This document shows, in pieces, positions 9,961-22,149 of a stretch of 64,000 nt of DNA (position 1 is its first letter; each line of letters begins with the position of its first letter). Made by a program: the position numbers and the translations under genes. The stretch comes from Acanthococcus lagerstroemiae (taxonomy: Eukaryota > Arthropoda > Insecta > Hemiptera > Eriococcidae): the NCBI GenBank assembly GCA_031841125.1, contig CM063112.1:27182603-27246602 (forward strand), read 5' to 3'. Below the pieces are notes generated by a model, which had not been told where the DNA came from, searched no databases, and worked only from the letters and a program-made list of their open reading frames with translations.

Positions 9961-10849
9961 AAATGTGATAAGACAGTATTTTTTGACACTATGGTGACAA
10001 GGAATTTTGACGTACTTGCCCTCAGCTTGTGTGAGGAACCACGTGAATATAAGAAGATTTTTCGCACATGTGTCATAAACACTATATTGGCTCCAGAGGC
10101 GAAACTTGACTTTCAAAGAAGAACTTTGCCGACGAATATTTTCATTAAACTAAAGATTTGCCGACAAAATTTGTAAAAAATGGAAAATTTGCCGATTTTC
10201 TAACCAAATTTTTTTTTGATTGAAAACAAACAAAAGTTCTTAAAAAATGAAAAATTCAAATAAACAGTTTCGAAATTTCCCGACTGCTAAATTATTGGAG
10301 AGGGTGTTTCACCCCCTCATAGTTTCGTCCCTGATTGGCTCATATTTCAAATCAGCTATTGGTTTTATCGACGGTACCGTGTGCGGGTATTGGGGTAAAC
10401 ATTTCTGGGTGTTTCATGACAAAAGAAAGCGAATGACCTTCATTTTGAATTTTTATATTTCCTTGTACATTTATGTACATTAGAGTGGTCCTTATTTTCA
10501 AATATTCGAATTTATGTAATGCAACCTCCCAGATCGGTTTCTATGAATTGAAGAAAACATTCCCAAATAGTTTGAGCTCAATCGGATTAGGGGAACATGT
10601 GCCGCAAGCTAATCCCCTTCTTATAGGAAAATGAATTTAGTTTTGACGTATTTCACTGAATTATATTTTTCTCAGCCTGCAATATCGCTAAAAATGCATA
10701 AATACAAGTTTTGGATTGGTGTTTTAATTTTTAGGCTCAAATTTAGATGGTAGCAGTTTGAGTTGACGGCTGCTGTGGAGAAGGGATTTAAAAAGGGCTC
10801 AATAGTGGTCAGAAAATTTCTGAGTCTGTGTCCCAGAATTGGATTTGAT

Positions 10850-12840
10850 TACTGTACGTGTCTATCAAAAGGGGCACTCTGTCGGTATGGTGTTGAGGAG
10901 AAGAGGTTAGGAATGAGACCTTAACCAGCTCTGTAGCATTACAGAAAGATATTCTTTCGAATTTTTGAAATTGAGCTGTATTTTGCGAAAAATGCGTTTG
11001 AAAGTTGACAAAGTGATCAAGAATGAAAACTTCTGATGAAGAAAAACCAGGAATCGACAACCTGGGTCCTTCCTGTTTCCACGCATTCCATACTCTGGAG
11101 CTGGAGCGGAGTGCGATATCAAAAAACGGCAAGGTGGAAGAGAAAGAGCAGGGTCCCTACTATCCAAAATGCTAAAGACCCAAAAATCGACTTTTTGGTC
11201 GAAATTCAGAACAACAGCTCTACAGCCAAAACTAAGATCGATGAAGTGGGCCCTTTCGACAGCAACGTACACTTATATGTTTCTTGAATCGCGGCAGTGG
11301 CGTAGCCAAGAGGGACTAGGGGGATGAGTTCCCCCTTGAGATGAGAATTTTTTATGTTCTGGTAGTATCACAGTAAATGCGCGAAATGAAATTTAAATTC
11401 GGATGTGTAATTGAAGTTGAAAAGATCAGCATACTGATACGTCAATGTAAAAACATACAGTTCATATTAGGTGTACCCCCAGAAATATTGCGGACACCCC
11501 CCCCCCGTGGAAAAATTCTGGCTACGCCACTGGGTCGCGAATCTGCTTTTGGGCCTAGTTTTTCGTTTCGATCCGCCAAGAGGCCATTGAAGGAGGCTGA
11601 ACTACCATTTTAGGTGTACTTTTGAGATAGGTACATATATTTACTTTCGCATCGGAAAGGCCCACTCTGTCGGTCATAGTTTTTGAAATACGTACAGCCA
11701 TTTTCATGAAAAAAATCATGGTTTACCGAGAATGAGATTTTTACAGTTTCGGGTATTCCAAAGCTTGATCTATGACGTGCTGTTCGTGAAATTTCGATTC
11801 CGCTGGGTTTTTTTTTTCTACGTAGTATAGGACAAAACGAAAGGGCCCACTTTGTCGATACCGGTTTTTCCCCTTTCTGTGCACAACGGTAGCCTTATGT
11901 GAACCAGTGTATCGCAGCCGAAAAATTCAACTTCAGCTTTTTTGTCTTAAACTTTTGACTGTGAGGAAAATATGTATACGGGCTTAACACAACTTTTCAC
12001 TGCCGCCTAACTTTTTTTGGGACAACAAAAAGCTGACTTTTGATTTTTGGCTTATTGATGAAAATTTTGGCTAAATACGGCTTTCAGCTTTCGACTTTTG
12101 GCTGGCTACAATACACTGTTGTGCATGGTTTCGACGATTTTTCTTGCAGTTTTTACATTAATTTTTATGAAAAGGCCCATTCAACGTATCGCTTTTTTTT
12201 TCATGAAATTGTTCCAGCGTTTCTAGCGTAGAAGAAAACCTTTTTCTGTATCGAAAAAAACGAACTAAATTTTTCATTTTCGGAGTAAGAATGTACATAC
12301 ATAGAATATCACATTTTTTCTTCAAAATTCAGTACCAAAACTTTGAACGCGTTTTTCTCAGAGCTTCAATTTTCTATAGTCAGTTTTCAAATCTCTGTGG
12401 AAGGTTGAGCTTTTGCACTTACAGATCTCTGGTTGGGCTCATTTGGACCAGACTTTACTGTGCTACCCGCTGACTTTCATATCAACAGAGTAGGCCCTTT
12501 CGATTTGAAAGTACACATACAGTCGTCGATTTATAGATTTTTAAAGTTGTTAACTCCGTTTTCAAAGTTTCTTTTTTGTTTCGACCGACTAGGATGTCTG
12601 TTTACGGGGCTAAGACAACAGTTGAGTAATTTTTCCAAAATTTGACCCAAGCTGAGTTCAGCTTTCTGTGTGGTATACTATGGGGTCAAAACAAAAAAAT
12701 AATCCCAAAAATGGATTCAACGATCTTGAAAATTTCTAAATCGACCATTAACACGAAGGAATACCAATAATAAAGGTTCAGCTCTTTCTAGTGGTACCTT
12801 AAGGGGTCGAAACTAAAAAGTAACCCCAAAAACAGATTAA
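10850..12840. repeat. Old repeat region with GGGCCC/TCG inverted words
   Basis: Similar short blocks recur in both orientations: GGGGCACTCTGTCGGT (10872), GATGAAGTGGGCCCTTTCGA (11240), AAAGGCCCACTCTGTCGGTC (11657), GAAAGGGCCCACTTTGTCGA (11838), AAAGGCCCATTC (12172) and GTAGGCCCTTTCGA (12491). The second and fourth are inverted copies of each other. This suggests a degraded foldback or inverted-repeat element, interrupted by the hAT MITE at 11295-11532. No coding sequence was recognised. Confidence 0.4.
11295..11532. mobile_element. hAT-type MITE, CAGTGGCGTAGCCA ends
   Basis: 238 bp, with left end CAGTGGCGTAGCCAAGAG and right end CTGGCTACGCCACTG. The flanks AATCGCGG and GGTCGCGA share TCGCG in register and differ only by A/G transitions, so they are probably a decayed 8-bp duplication. 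A C-run lies near the right end. Same end family as 17406-17552. Confidence 0.75.
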
Positions 12841-13399
12841 GCAATACAAACAACGGAGCTATCTACTTGAAGCCCTTCGAACTAGATTTGGGGCTAAAGG
12901 TATATTTGTAACGCCATTACAGTTTGAGGAAAATACAATGTAGTGAAATAAGTCAAAAGTCAATATATTTTCTCATAAGAAGAAGAGGCGGTTGATACGG
13001 GTCCCCCTCTCCGATCAGGCTGAAAATTTCTAGGAATTTATTTATTTATTTATATGAAACCAATCTGGGGAGCATGAAATTTCGGGGAAAAATTTCCACC
13101 AAAAGTAAATAAGGTCCACCCTAATATACGTATAACCATCATAGGTACCATTTCTATGGTACCCGGTAACTTAAGTAGAAGTGAATCATAGTGAAGAAAT
13201 TTATATGAGAAGTAGAGGACTATCACTACAAGACCTGCATAGGTTTTGGCCAAGGTCGGTAGAGCAGTTAAGATTTCCACGAACCTTCTCCGAGATTTTC
13301 GAAGTTTGTAAATGGGACCATAGTCCGGGTACTTCCATGTCTATGTTCTATCGAGATTGATGATTCCGTGGAAGGACGATACATCAAGCGGGCACCAAC
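12841..13399. other. No recognised feature
   Basis: AT-rich sequence with no ORF above about 76 codons (13050-13280, minus strand, no family match) and no clear repeat structure beyond short TTTA runs near 13038. Confidence 0.4.
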
Positions 13400-13570
13400 C
13401 ACCAGCGTAGGAAGGTCTCAGTGTTGGGAGGAGTTTTGGAGGGTTTTGGTCGCTACAGCACATATCCAGTTATTAGTGGCTGTCATTAACGCGCTAAAAT
13501 ATATTCGAAATGCTTTGTTTGACAGTGTGGGGGATTCTAACCTCAACCCCCCCCCATTCCTACGCCGGTG
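13400..13570. mobile_element. hAT-type MITE, CACCRGCGTAGGAA ends
   Basis: 171 bp. Left end CACCAGCGTAGGAAGG, right end ATTCCTACGCCGGTG with a C-run just inside. The flanks GCACCAAC (13392-13399) and GCAACAAC (13571-13578) agree at 7 of 8 positions, as a slightly mutated hAT-type duplication. The termini depart from the common CAGTGGCG ends, which suggests age or a subfamily. Confidence 0.7.
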
Positions 13571-13867
13571 GCAACAACAGGAGGTACTGTTATATTCAAG
13601 CCCGTATAGCCAGAGCTAAGGCAGACTAGCCAGTTCCTTGTCTGACAAGTCTGATCGCCTTGCCTAGCAAAGAAAGAATTGTCATTCTTTAGGTTTAGCC
13701 CATTTTTAAAGCGTAATGATGGCGAGAAAATTTTAAGAAAGGGGCCTCAAAAAATATTTTTTAATGATCTCGGGGCTCTGTAAAAAGTTGCCTTGTGTGA
13801 CATGTCACCTACCTTATCTCGTATACGCGACTAGTACGGCCCTGGTTATGTCGGCACCTTCCCTGCA

Positions 13868-14030
13868 GTTCCATTTTGATGCCGGATTTGAATTCGTCTC
13901 GAAAAATTGAGTAATTAGCACTAGCGCCGACGCCGAAGCTCCCAGAAAACTTTTTTGCCAGAAAAAAAGATATGCTGTATAGAATGGAGAGATTTTCAAA
14001 ATTTTCGAAATCCAAAAAAACTTAGTTAAT
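13868..14030. repeat. Single fragment of the ~300-bp repeat family
   Basis: Contains GGATTTGAATTCGTCTCGAA, AATTGAGTAATTAGCAC, the GCCGACGCCGAAGCTC block and AAAATTTTCGAAATCC. These match the units at 46900-48290 (same orientation) and, reversed, the array at 62340-64000. The preceding GCCCTGGTTATGTCGGC stretch is not shared. Confidence 0.65.
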
Positions 14031-17000
14031 TATTTATTCCTATTTGCGTCGACGGCACTACCATAAAAATTCTTTCATCATCTAAAGTATTGCGAATTTT
14101 TGAAAAATGTGTAACGCCTTAAACTTGATGATTCTGCAATACATCATAACCAACAAAGCGTCCCAGGAAAGATGTATTTTTGGTGTCTTTTCTCAGAAAT
14201 TCTATTTTGTTGGTCACGGATAAATTAATTGTTCAGTTCGTTGTAGATTCGTATTGATACGTGTCGATGATATGTTCTGAAAGTAAAAAGGGTTGAATTT
14301 GTAGCTAAGTAAGATGTTTTGGGGAGGGGGTAGGAGGTTCTTATGTAGGAGTTCATTTCGGCATAAGGACGGTGAATTATCTTGAAAATCCTGGAGCACA
14401 ATGGGAGTACGTAATTTCGTAATTTTCTCCTCGGCATAACGATTATGGTGAATCAGTCTTGTAATTCCTAAAATACAATGAAAGGACCTAATTTTACCAT
14501 TTTCTTCTGGGAAGTTTTTTCTTTCCCCAGAGAAAATTTTTTCAGCACAGAGGTATTGCGATAAAATTTTTTTTTTAGGTGGAAATGCGTTTTTTGGGAT
14601 TGGGGAGAAAGATATTTTGTAAGAAGACATATATTTTGGTGTAAAAATGCTTTTTGTTGTATTCGTAAAAACGCAAATTATTTCAGAAATTATTATTAAT
14701 TTAAATTATTTTTCTATAATTAAAATTAATTTAAATAAATTTTTTATTCTTCTTTCTCTTTGAATAAAATTAGGATTTTTTCCATTTTTTATTGAATTAA
14801 ATCTATTAACAAATCTTTTAATTGAATAAATCTATTTTTAATTTATTTTATTTTAAAAATTCCTGGCTGTTCCATATTAAAATGGGAAGCTTTTATGCCT
14901 GAGTCTTGCCCTGGAACGGAATATCTAATGGATTGGTTTCTATCTACCGAGGGTCTAAAGCTCTGTTAATGGATAATTTTCAATTTAAATTTACCGCATT
15001 CTTCATGATTGGAATTTGAAGCAGAAGGGGAATGGGATCGTTTTTGTGAGTTGGAAAAATAGATAATATATGAAGAGAAAGAAAAAAGTCGGGATTCCTT
15101 TCCTGATGAACCATATTTATCGTTACTACAGTAATTTAATTTGCTCTGTTAAGAATAAGAATGAAAGGAAAGGAGAACGATACGTTAACATCAGCTAATT
15201 GTATTATTTTTATCACATTAAAGAAACAATAAATTGGAAGTTTCATCGTCAGTAGGTAGTAATTTTCAATGAATGAGAGACAATAGATAAATTTCTAGCA
15301 ACCGATTAGTTGAGTATAGTCGATTAACCACGCATGACCAGTTATAATCACTTAGCGCGATTTTGAGCAGTGTTGAAACTTGACGGTATATTTTTGAAAA
15401 ATAAAAATTATTATATTAATCATTGGTTTTTACCGGTGTAGGCCGATTTTTCATACAAAATTATGTAGAGTACCAGATTGTATTTCCAGTCCCTGAGGCT
15501 ACAAGAACTAGTCAGCTACATATTTGGTACCTGAAATATCAAAATATGAATAATACTTTTTTTATTCTTAGCCACTGATTTTCGTTTGTTCTGTTCTATA
15601 GCATTGGTTTGTTTTTACGTGTTTTGGTGTCATTTCGTCTTGGCGAGGTTCTCAGTGGCAGTCTTGCTATCCTCAGTTTTTAGTGGATGAGAAAGTTGTT
15701 TTTCTTTAAATTGTCTAATCAAAGTGCTCTTTTCACCTTGTGAATGTCTTAGCCCTGGAAAATCTAGCTTAGCCACTAGCCAAAACCCATAAAATGCAGT
15801 TGGTATAAAAATCAGCTCTCATCAACATTCAAAATCCATCACTTTGATATGATACGTATCCCTGGAAACAAATGTCTGTCACATTTTCAACACAACATTG
15901 TGGTTGAGTTTAATACAGAAGTCGAGTTATTGTTATGGACTTTGATTTTGGATCAAATTTTTTCTGATCAAATATCGTAATCAATATTGTAACTTGACTT
16001 TTATTTCAAATTTTGTATCGAATTGGCCTTATAATCAGCCTCCTAGGTACTACATATATTATTTATGTGTATTCTTCAAACACAAAAATGTATTAGTCGA
16101 ACGATTTAATACGATAACAACTCATTTTATTTTCATGAGCCCCACAAACTAATTTTTGGAGCCCACCCCGGATAAACTTCAAAGCTTTCTAACAACTCCT
16201 GCTTGCTACATGGCTGGATGAGAAAATTCGAATTTTGAGGTGACTTGAGTTGAATGTATTTTAAATTATGTTCTGCGTTCCCTATAGAGTCTACAGAGAT
16301 GTCCTCGAAAGGACAATTTAAGTATGTTACAACAAGCTATGTTAGTACATGACAAATTTCTAAATTCTTGTATTCAATCGCTCCAATTCATTGGACTTTC
16401 CCATTGATCAACGAGATGGAGCTCATGTAACTCAAACTTGATCTCTTCAAAGAGGTTCGAGCATTTTCAAATAGAAACCGTGTTTAATATTCCTAAGAAT
16501 GCCTTCGAAAATTGATTTTCAGACCTCGGGCTCAGGTCCCTCCTCCCCTGGCAGTACATACCAATAAAGTTAGTGAGATTTGCTATTAAAACACCTAAGT
16601 TATCATGCCATTTGATGATGTGTAATCCTCACTTTTCAAACATTACCGAATGACTTACAGACGACAATGCACTTACATGTGCGCATTTCTCAAAAACTGT
16701 TTCTTAAATTCTACCTATTGCTACAAAAAATCATAATGGTACATCTTATGCTGGGTGAATAACCAGAGGACTTTTCCACTCTCTGAGTTGGCTGCAGCGA
16801 AAAGATGAGTTTGAGTCTTATAAACCAGAACCACCGACCATTGTGTTGGAAAAATTATTGTCTACCCTCTAACGCCAGCTGAAATTCGAATGAACGCACT
16901 CAGTGAGTCAAGTGGAATCAATTAACGTTTTTAATTATATATCTCATATTCACTAGAGCCAGACCAGCTGCCAGCAACTGGCGTACCAGACAAACCATAC

Positions 17001-17405
17001 TATTAGAACGTCTTTTCGATTTCAAGGCCACAGGTCATAATTTTTGGCGAACCGAGAGGCACGTTGCTTTTCTCTTCCTCGTTTCTTTCAGTCTTCGATA
17101 CTCTGCACCAGCTTCGAGCTTGATTAATCCTTTACCATTCAAGGTTCTTCGGCGGTGTATGTTGCACTCTGTTCGTCTGGGCCCAGACACAAAGAATTGA
17201 TTTCCCTCTCTCTGGTTACATTCAATAAGGATTTAATTATTCCGATTATGGGTAGTCGGCGTGCTCCATCGAAGTTCTAGCAATAAAATATCGAAAATTG
17301 AAAACGTAATATTCTAGGCTAATGTTGCCGAGTGAGATTCTGAGCTCATCGTACTGTATAATCGATGAATGCTTCGATGAGACTGCATTGTAACTCTTTA
17401 CATCG
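14031..17405. other. AT-rich stretch without recognised gene
   Basis: 14640-14870 is almost pure A/T (TTTAAATT and TTTATT words). A 138-codon minus-strand frame at 14214-14630 and its overlapping 70-codon neighbour show no family features. 14880-17405 shows no tandem or inverted repeats that I could see and no long ORF. Confidence 0.45.
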
Positions 17406-17552
17406 CAGGAGCGTAGCCAGTCTAGTGTTCAAGGGGGGGGGGAGGTCTGGTCTTGACCAAAATGAGAGGAATGTTAGAGGGGGTACTAAAATTAGAAAAA
17501 CCACTGCTTGATGAAGTCGCAAAGAGGTCTAGACCCCTTGGCTACGCCACTG
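17406..17552. mobile_element. hAT-type MITE, perfect 8-bp TSD
   Basis: 147 bp. Left end CAGGAGCGTAGCCAG, right end TTGGCTACGCCACTG. A perfect duplication TTACATCG flanks it (17398-17405 and 17553-17560). A G-run sits near the left end. No coding capacity. The ends match the family at 11295-11532. Confidence 0.9.
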
Positions 17553-17564
17553 TTACATCGAGTA

Positions 17565-18330
17565 TGGAAAAAAGAACTGAATGAGTTTACAAGAGTCTGA
17601 ATGTGTATGTACGTTTCAACGAAGTCTGAATTATTCTACCAGAGTGTACCCGAATGAGCTTCACTAGAGTTCAAGTAAGTTTTATCAGCGTCCGAAGGGG
17701 TCTTCATGAGTCATAACAGAGACCAAATGAGTCATAAGAGTTAAAAGAGAGGTACTGAATGTCAAACGAGTCTAACTAAATCTGACTAATCTGGATACAC
17801 TGGATGAGTTTAACTGTAGTCTTTATATTTAGATGTTTTTAATGAAACTTGAGAGTCTAGATGAGTCTGAACGAGTTGCAGGAGAGTCTGAATGTGTCTG
17901 AACTTGTCTTGACAGTCTGAAATAACTTTTATGAGTTCTAGAAGGTATACAAATATATAAGTCATAACAATTTCCATAGGGTCTGAGTGAGCGGAAAGTT
18001 ATGACAAATCTTGACTGAGCCTAAATAAGTACCAAAGAACCCTATGGGTGGTTAAATATGAGTTAAGCCTTAATGAATCTAAAAAAGAGTCTTGAATAAA
18101 TATCTAAAATACCTTTCTACATCTAGATTAGTTTTAACTGGTAACTAAAGATGAAACTTTTGAGAATTTAAATGATTCTGAACGTTTTATAATGTACTGA
18201 ATGAGTCGCGGAAGCGTATGCGAATAGAGATCTCAATAAGTTTTTACTTTTAGTATGAATAAGTTTTGAAGCGACCTATGCGCTTGCCGATAAATGGGTC
18301 TTAAAAATCTGAATAAGTCTTGACATGCCC
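17565..18330. repeat. Degenerate short tandem repeat, GAGTCTGAAT-like
   Basis: GAGTCTGAA, GAGTCTAGATGA, GAATGAGTC, AACGAGTC and similar words recur every 10-25 bases on the plus strand with many substitutions. This looks like an old 10-12-bp satellite that has decayed. A shorter patch with the reversed word ATTCAGACT lies at about 39090-39270. Confidence 0.55.
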
Positions 18331-19597
18331 ATTCGAGTGTGTCAGTTTTGTCATTTGGCCAATTTGGAAACAAGTTGCGATCCGGAGAATTTGAATCTCC
18401 AACTGATGGTAGTAAAAGCTTTCGACTTCAGTACTTTTTCCAACTAAAGAGGGAGTTTGGCCAACATAGATAAAATTTTTGTTACCAATTTGAAAAGAAT
18501 GAGAAAAAAAATTATCACTTCTGTAATTCTTATTACTGTTGACCAAGTTTTTCGTACTTCACCTATTTGAGGATAATCTTATCATATAATAAACAATATG
18601 TATATGTGTGGGTGTGTGAAGGGCTCCCCTCCAATTGCCATTTGGTATGTTCCATCTGCATTGGCTTAACACTAATAGAGTCATGTTGACGAGTTTTCAC
18701 AGCAGTCTCACTTGATCTGACAGCTAGAATGTTCTGAAAGGTATATTTTCACGGAACATGAATATTTTGTGAATGTGTCTGTATAAATGCTGAAAAACTG
18801 ACATCTCGTAGTTCTCCTCTTTTGAGAAGGAAAAAATAAAGAAAGAAGAAAAAAAAAAAAAAAAACTTGAAAAAACTAAGAAGCTTCTGATATTGGTTAT
18901 TGAACAAAGAGAAGTCTCCCAAAACCCGGCAAGTTTTTAATGAATACTTCTAACAGATTTTCACTATTCTTTTGTTCCCTATCTAATTATAGTGGTTTTC
19001 TAACGTCATGAACAGGACCAGCGCGAGCAAGAATGTTGGAAAAGGGTGTAAAAAGCCAAAATTTACTAAAATTCCTAAAAATGCTACTGTCAAGCAAAAA
19101 TCTAGTTTTACAGTTTTGTTGGCAAGCTAATGGATTTTGTCGAAATTATTGACTTGAACGATGATGGGACGGGGTTTTAATAGGTCAACTTAGTCAATTA
19201 AAGTCAACTATTTGAAGGAAGGTCAATTAAAGACAATTATTTCAGATACTTTCAAATAACGGTCAGTTAAAATAGGAGGGAAAAAATCCTATCAGAAAGC
19301 GATCATCCCTAGTTTGATTTCAGTTCGTGAGTGCAAACTTTAATTTCCGAGAACTTTATTTATTTAGGTCTCCTTAAAAGCTATTGGCCAATTATAGAGG
19401 AGACCGTTCGTAATCATTACTACAAACTGTGAGTAAGAAGAAAACATAAAAGAAAATACAGGACTTGTTGAAAAAATAAAAATAAAACAAAATGAAACAA
19501 AAAGAAAGAAAAAAATTGGTACAGGTGCATCAGCCCTCCTTATCCCCAAGGTATCTCCAAACATCGCTTAAACTTTGACCTGTAGTTCTCGGGGATG
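18331..19597. other. No gene recognised; low-complexity patches
   Basis: An A-run (18840-18870) and a patch with GTCAATTAAAG/GTCAACTA words at 19180-19270 that repeats imperfectly three to four times. ORFs are under 85 codons and unremarkable. Confidence 0.4.
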
Positions 19598-20434
19598 CAG
19601 GGCGGCTACTTGGTCACCTTTTCAACCTTTTGTCACCTTAGATCACTTTTCTAAAATTTGATCACTAAAGTCACTTTTTATGTAAGAAGTCACCTTTTTT
19701 TCTTTAAAATTCTTCCAAAGAATTCTAAAAATCAAAACAATTTGAAGCCAGCGTGTTGAACATTTTCAAAAGATAATAAAATAAATTAGAATGGAAATAG
19801 TACTTAGTAACTTAGTAGTGCTCTCTATCAAAAACTGCCCTACCTACTGATCAATAGTAACTAACCACTAGGGCTCCAAAATATATTCTCTAAAAACCGG
19901 AAAATATGCGTATATTTCATGAGCTTATATTCTGCTGAAATATGCCAAAGAATTTCCTATAGAAAATCAAATTATGCAAAAATATTTCCACACAATATGG
20001 GTATCACTTTACTGGAGAAAATGAAAGGAAATGGATAGTAAACTTGATAAATTAATAACTTATGAAGATTCGTGAAAAATTTGGACTCTTTTAAAAAAAT
20101 TATTCTAGATTATTAATTTCAAAAATAAAACCATTCACTCGAATCTCTTAAGCTTAAAACAAAAACGGTTTTTCGAAATAGTTAAATTAAAATAATCACA
20201 ATTACCTACATATTTGAATTAGAATTACAAGAAATGATTAAATGTTTTCTCGAGTTAAAAAATATAAACTTCTTTGCATTACTTTTTCCGGAGATGTACC
20301 TACTACTGTATAATAAATACTATTTTTAAAAACTCTTTGAAAAAAGTACAATGTTGGTCTGATGATGGTCACTTTTTTGGTAATTTTAGTCTCTTTTCCA
20401 ACTTTTTTGAAAACAAAATTGAGTAGCCGCCCTG
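19598..20434. mobile_element. Longer hAT-like element, CAGGGCGGCTAC ends
   Basis: 837 bp. Left end CAGGGCGGCTACTTGG, right end GAGTAGCCGCCCTG. Subterminal TTTTGGTCACTTTT/GGTCACCTTTT-like words occur at both ends. The flanks CGGGGATG and GGAATATG do not match well, so the duplication is lost or was never 8 bp. There is no transposase ORF; the interior is AT-rich with AAATATGCGTATATTT-like words that recur near 27470-27540. Confidence 0.68.
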
Positions 20435-20761
20435 GGAATATGAGGTTTAGCGAACTCGGAACATAAAGTTGTTATTTCTGAATGTTGATCATTTGGCCTT
20501 GAAAAACTGGTGTTGGTATTATTGACTGTCTCTAAAGAATGTGACTTTATTTTAAACAATTTGAACATCTTTTTCCAGGTTTCAAAGAATTATGGTAATG
20601 AATGAGAGATCAGTGTCATCTGAAAGGTGTTGCGGCCCTCTTATAGACTCTGCGAGTTGCGAATTTTTAATTAAACGGGATAAAATGGTCGCCTGAAGTT
20701 CTGAAGTCAACTATTTTTCCGTTTAAATTTTGTTGAACACCCTGCGGAAGAAGGGAGTAGT

Positions 20762-21069
20762 CAGGGACGTACCAAAACGTTTTTTCTGTGGATAGGGGGG
20801 GGGGTGTGAAAGTCCCAACTGATTCAACTCAAAATTCCCAAGTGTCAAAGCAAAAAAAAAAGAAGCTTTTGACTTGATGGATTTTCTCAACTCAAAATTC
20901 CCTAGTATTAAAGCAAAGCAAAAAAAAAAAGCTTTTGACTTGTTGGATTTTTCCAACTCTACCGAAATTTCCTAACTTCGGCTGACTGAAATGGTACATT
21001 TTCCCGTCTGCTGAGTAAATAATTTCCTACGGGGGGACCTACCCCCTCCCCCTTATCAGTACGTCTCTG
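20762..21069. mobile_element. hAT-type MITE, CAGGGACGTAC ends
   Basis: 308 bp. Left end CAGGGACGTACC, right end GTACGTCTCTG. The flanks GGAGTAGT and GAAGTAGT agree at 7 of 8 positions. A G-run lies near the left end. The interior holds two tandem ~60-bp blocks with CTTTTGACTTGWTGGATTTT. An inverted, diverged relative lies at 30039-30244. Confidence 0.82.
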
Positions 21070-21077
21070 GAAGTAGT

Positions 21078-22149
21078 TGATAGTGTCTCGTCCACCACCA
21101 CCATAGCGCCGGTCCTAGGTGTGAAGTCGTCGTATCTTTTCTTATTCTGTGTAAAACTTTCTTACTTCAAATTAAAGTCTTCATCTCATTTTTCGCCGCC
21201 GTAAACCGTGAGGAAGAAACACTGAACCGATAGCAAAACTACAGGACTTGAAGTGTCTAGTAATATGAGGAAGCAGCTTAGCCTCTAGAAAGTCTGAAGA
21301 GAAGCAATGGTTGACGGTAACTGGGTCACAAATGAGTCTGTGAGTGAAACTCTTTATTTGATTTCAAGTCGAGGTTATTTGTCTGCTCTGGCCCGCCAGC
21401 CCCGCTCAACTTTTGTACTCTTCTTTTTAAACCTATTCACCCTTTCTGTATGATAAGACAAAAACAAGACATAAACATTGCGTAAGAGAAGAAACAAAAT
21501 TGTGCACATCGAACATTACTCTTTCCCAGTGGAAAAAAATTGAATCTAGAGCGTCTGAGATAGAGAACTTGTCTTGGCGCGTTTGGCAGTCGGAGGGCAT
21601 AGTCCCATGGTCTTTCTTGATCTACAGATATCGCATTCAAATACTTAGCTGATGAAAGAAGCGCCAATCTCACGACTAAATGAAGCGGGCGATGAATCGA
21701 TTAATGCGCCACCATCTTCCAAGTGATTCTGTTTCCTCTCCAAAAAATGTCGCGGCTTCTCGGTCTCACGATAATTCTTCTGAAGAAATATTTCAGGTTC
21801 TGGTTTTCGGGTTGACTTCGAGAAACGTTCCCTGCTTCCCTCGCACACTGCCCACCCCAGTTCGATCTTATTCGCCAGCAGAATTGTGCGTTCTAGTTTT
21901 TTTTGTCTGTTCAAGTTTGATACTCGATCGCATTCGTCGAGCACCCGACTAACTCGATAAAAACTGCTATACCTGCTGTGTAACTTCACTAACCGATTTA
22001 GTTGCCGAAGTAAATAAACTTTGAGAAGAAAAAAAAGAATGTGCATACAAGAAGCCAACGTACAGCCGGAAACTCGTGTGAAAATATTCTGCATGTTTGG
22101 GTGAAAATTAGAATACGAGTTATAGAAAACTAGTTGGACGTGAGTCGGT
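21078..22149. other. Unassigned stretch with one medium ORF
   Basis: The only notable open frame is 169 codons on the minus strand (21645-22154). It is mixed in composition, not low-complexity, with a possible hydrophobic segment LASCMHILFFLLKVYLL and a charged C-terminal half. I recognise no domain, there is no splice or promoter evidence, and a frame of this length can arise by chance in 64 kb. It overlaps the edge of the CpG-rich block that follows. Confidence 0.25.
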
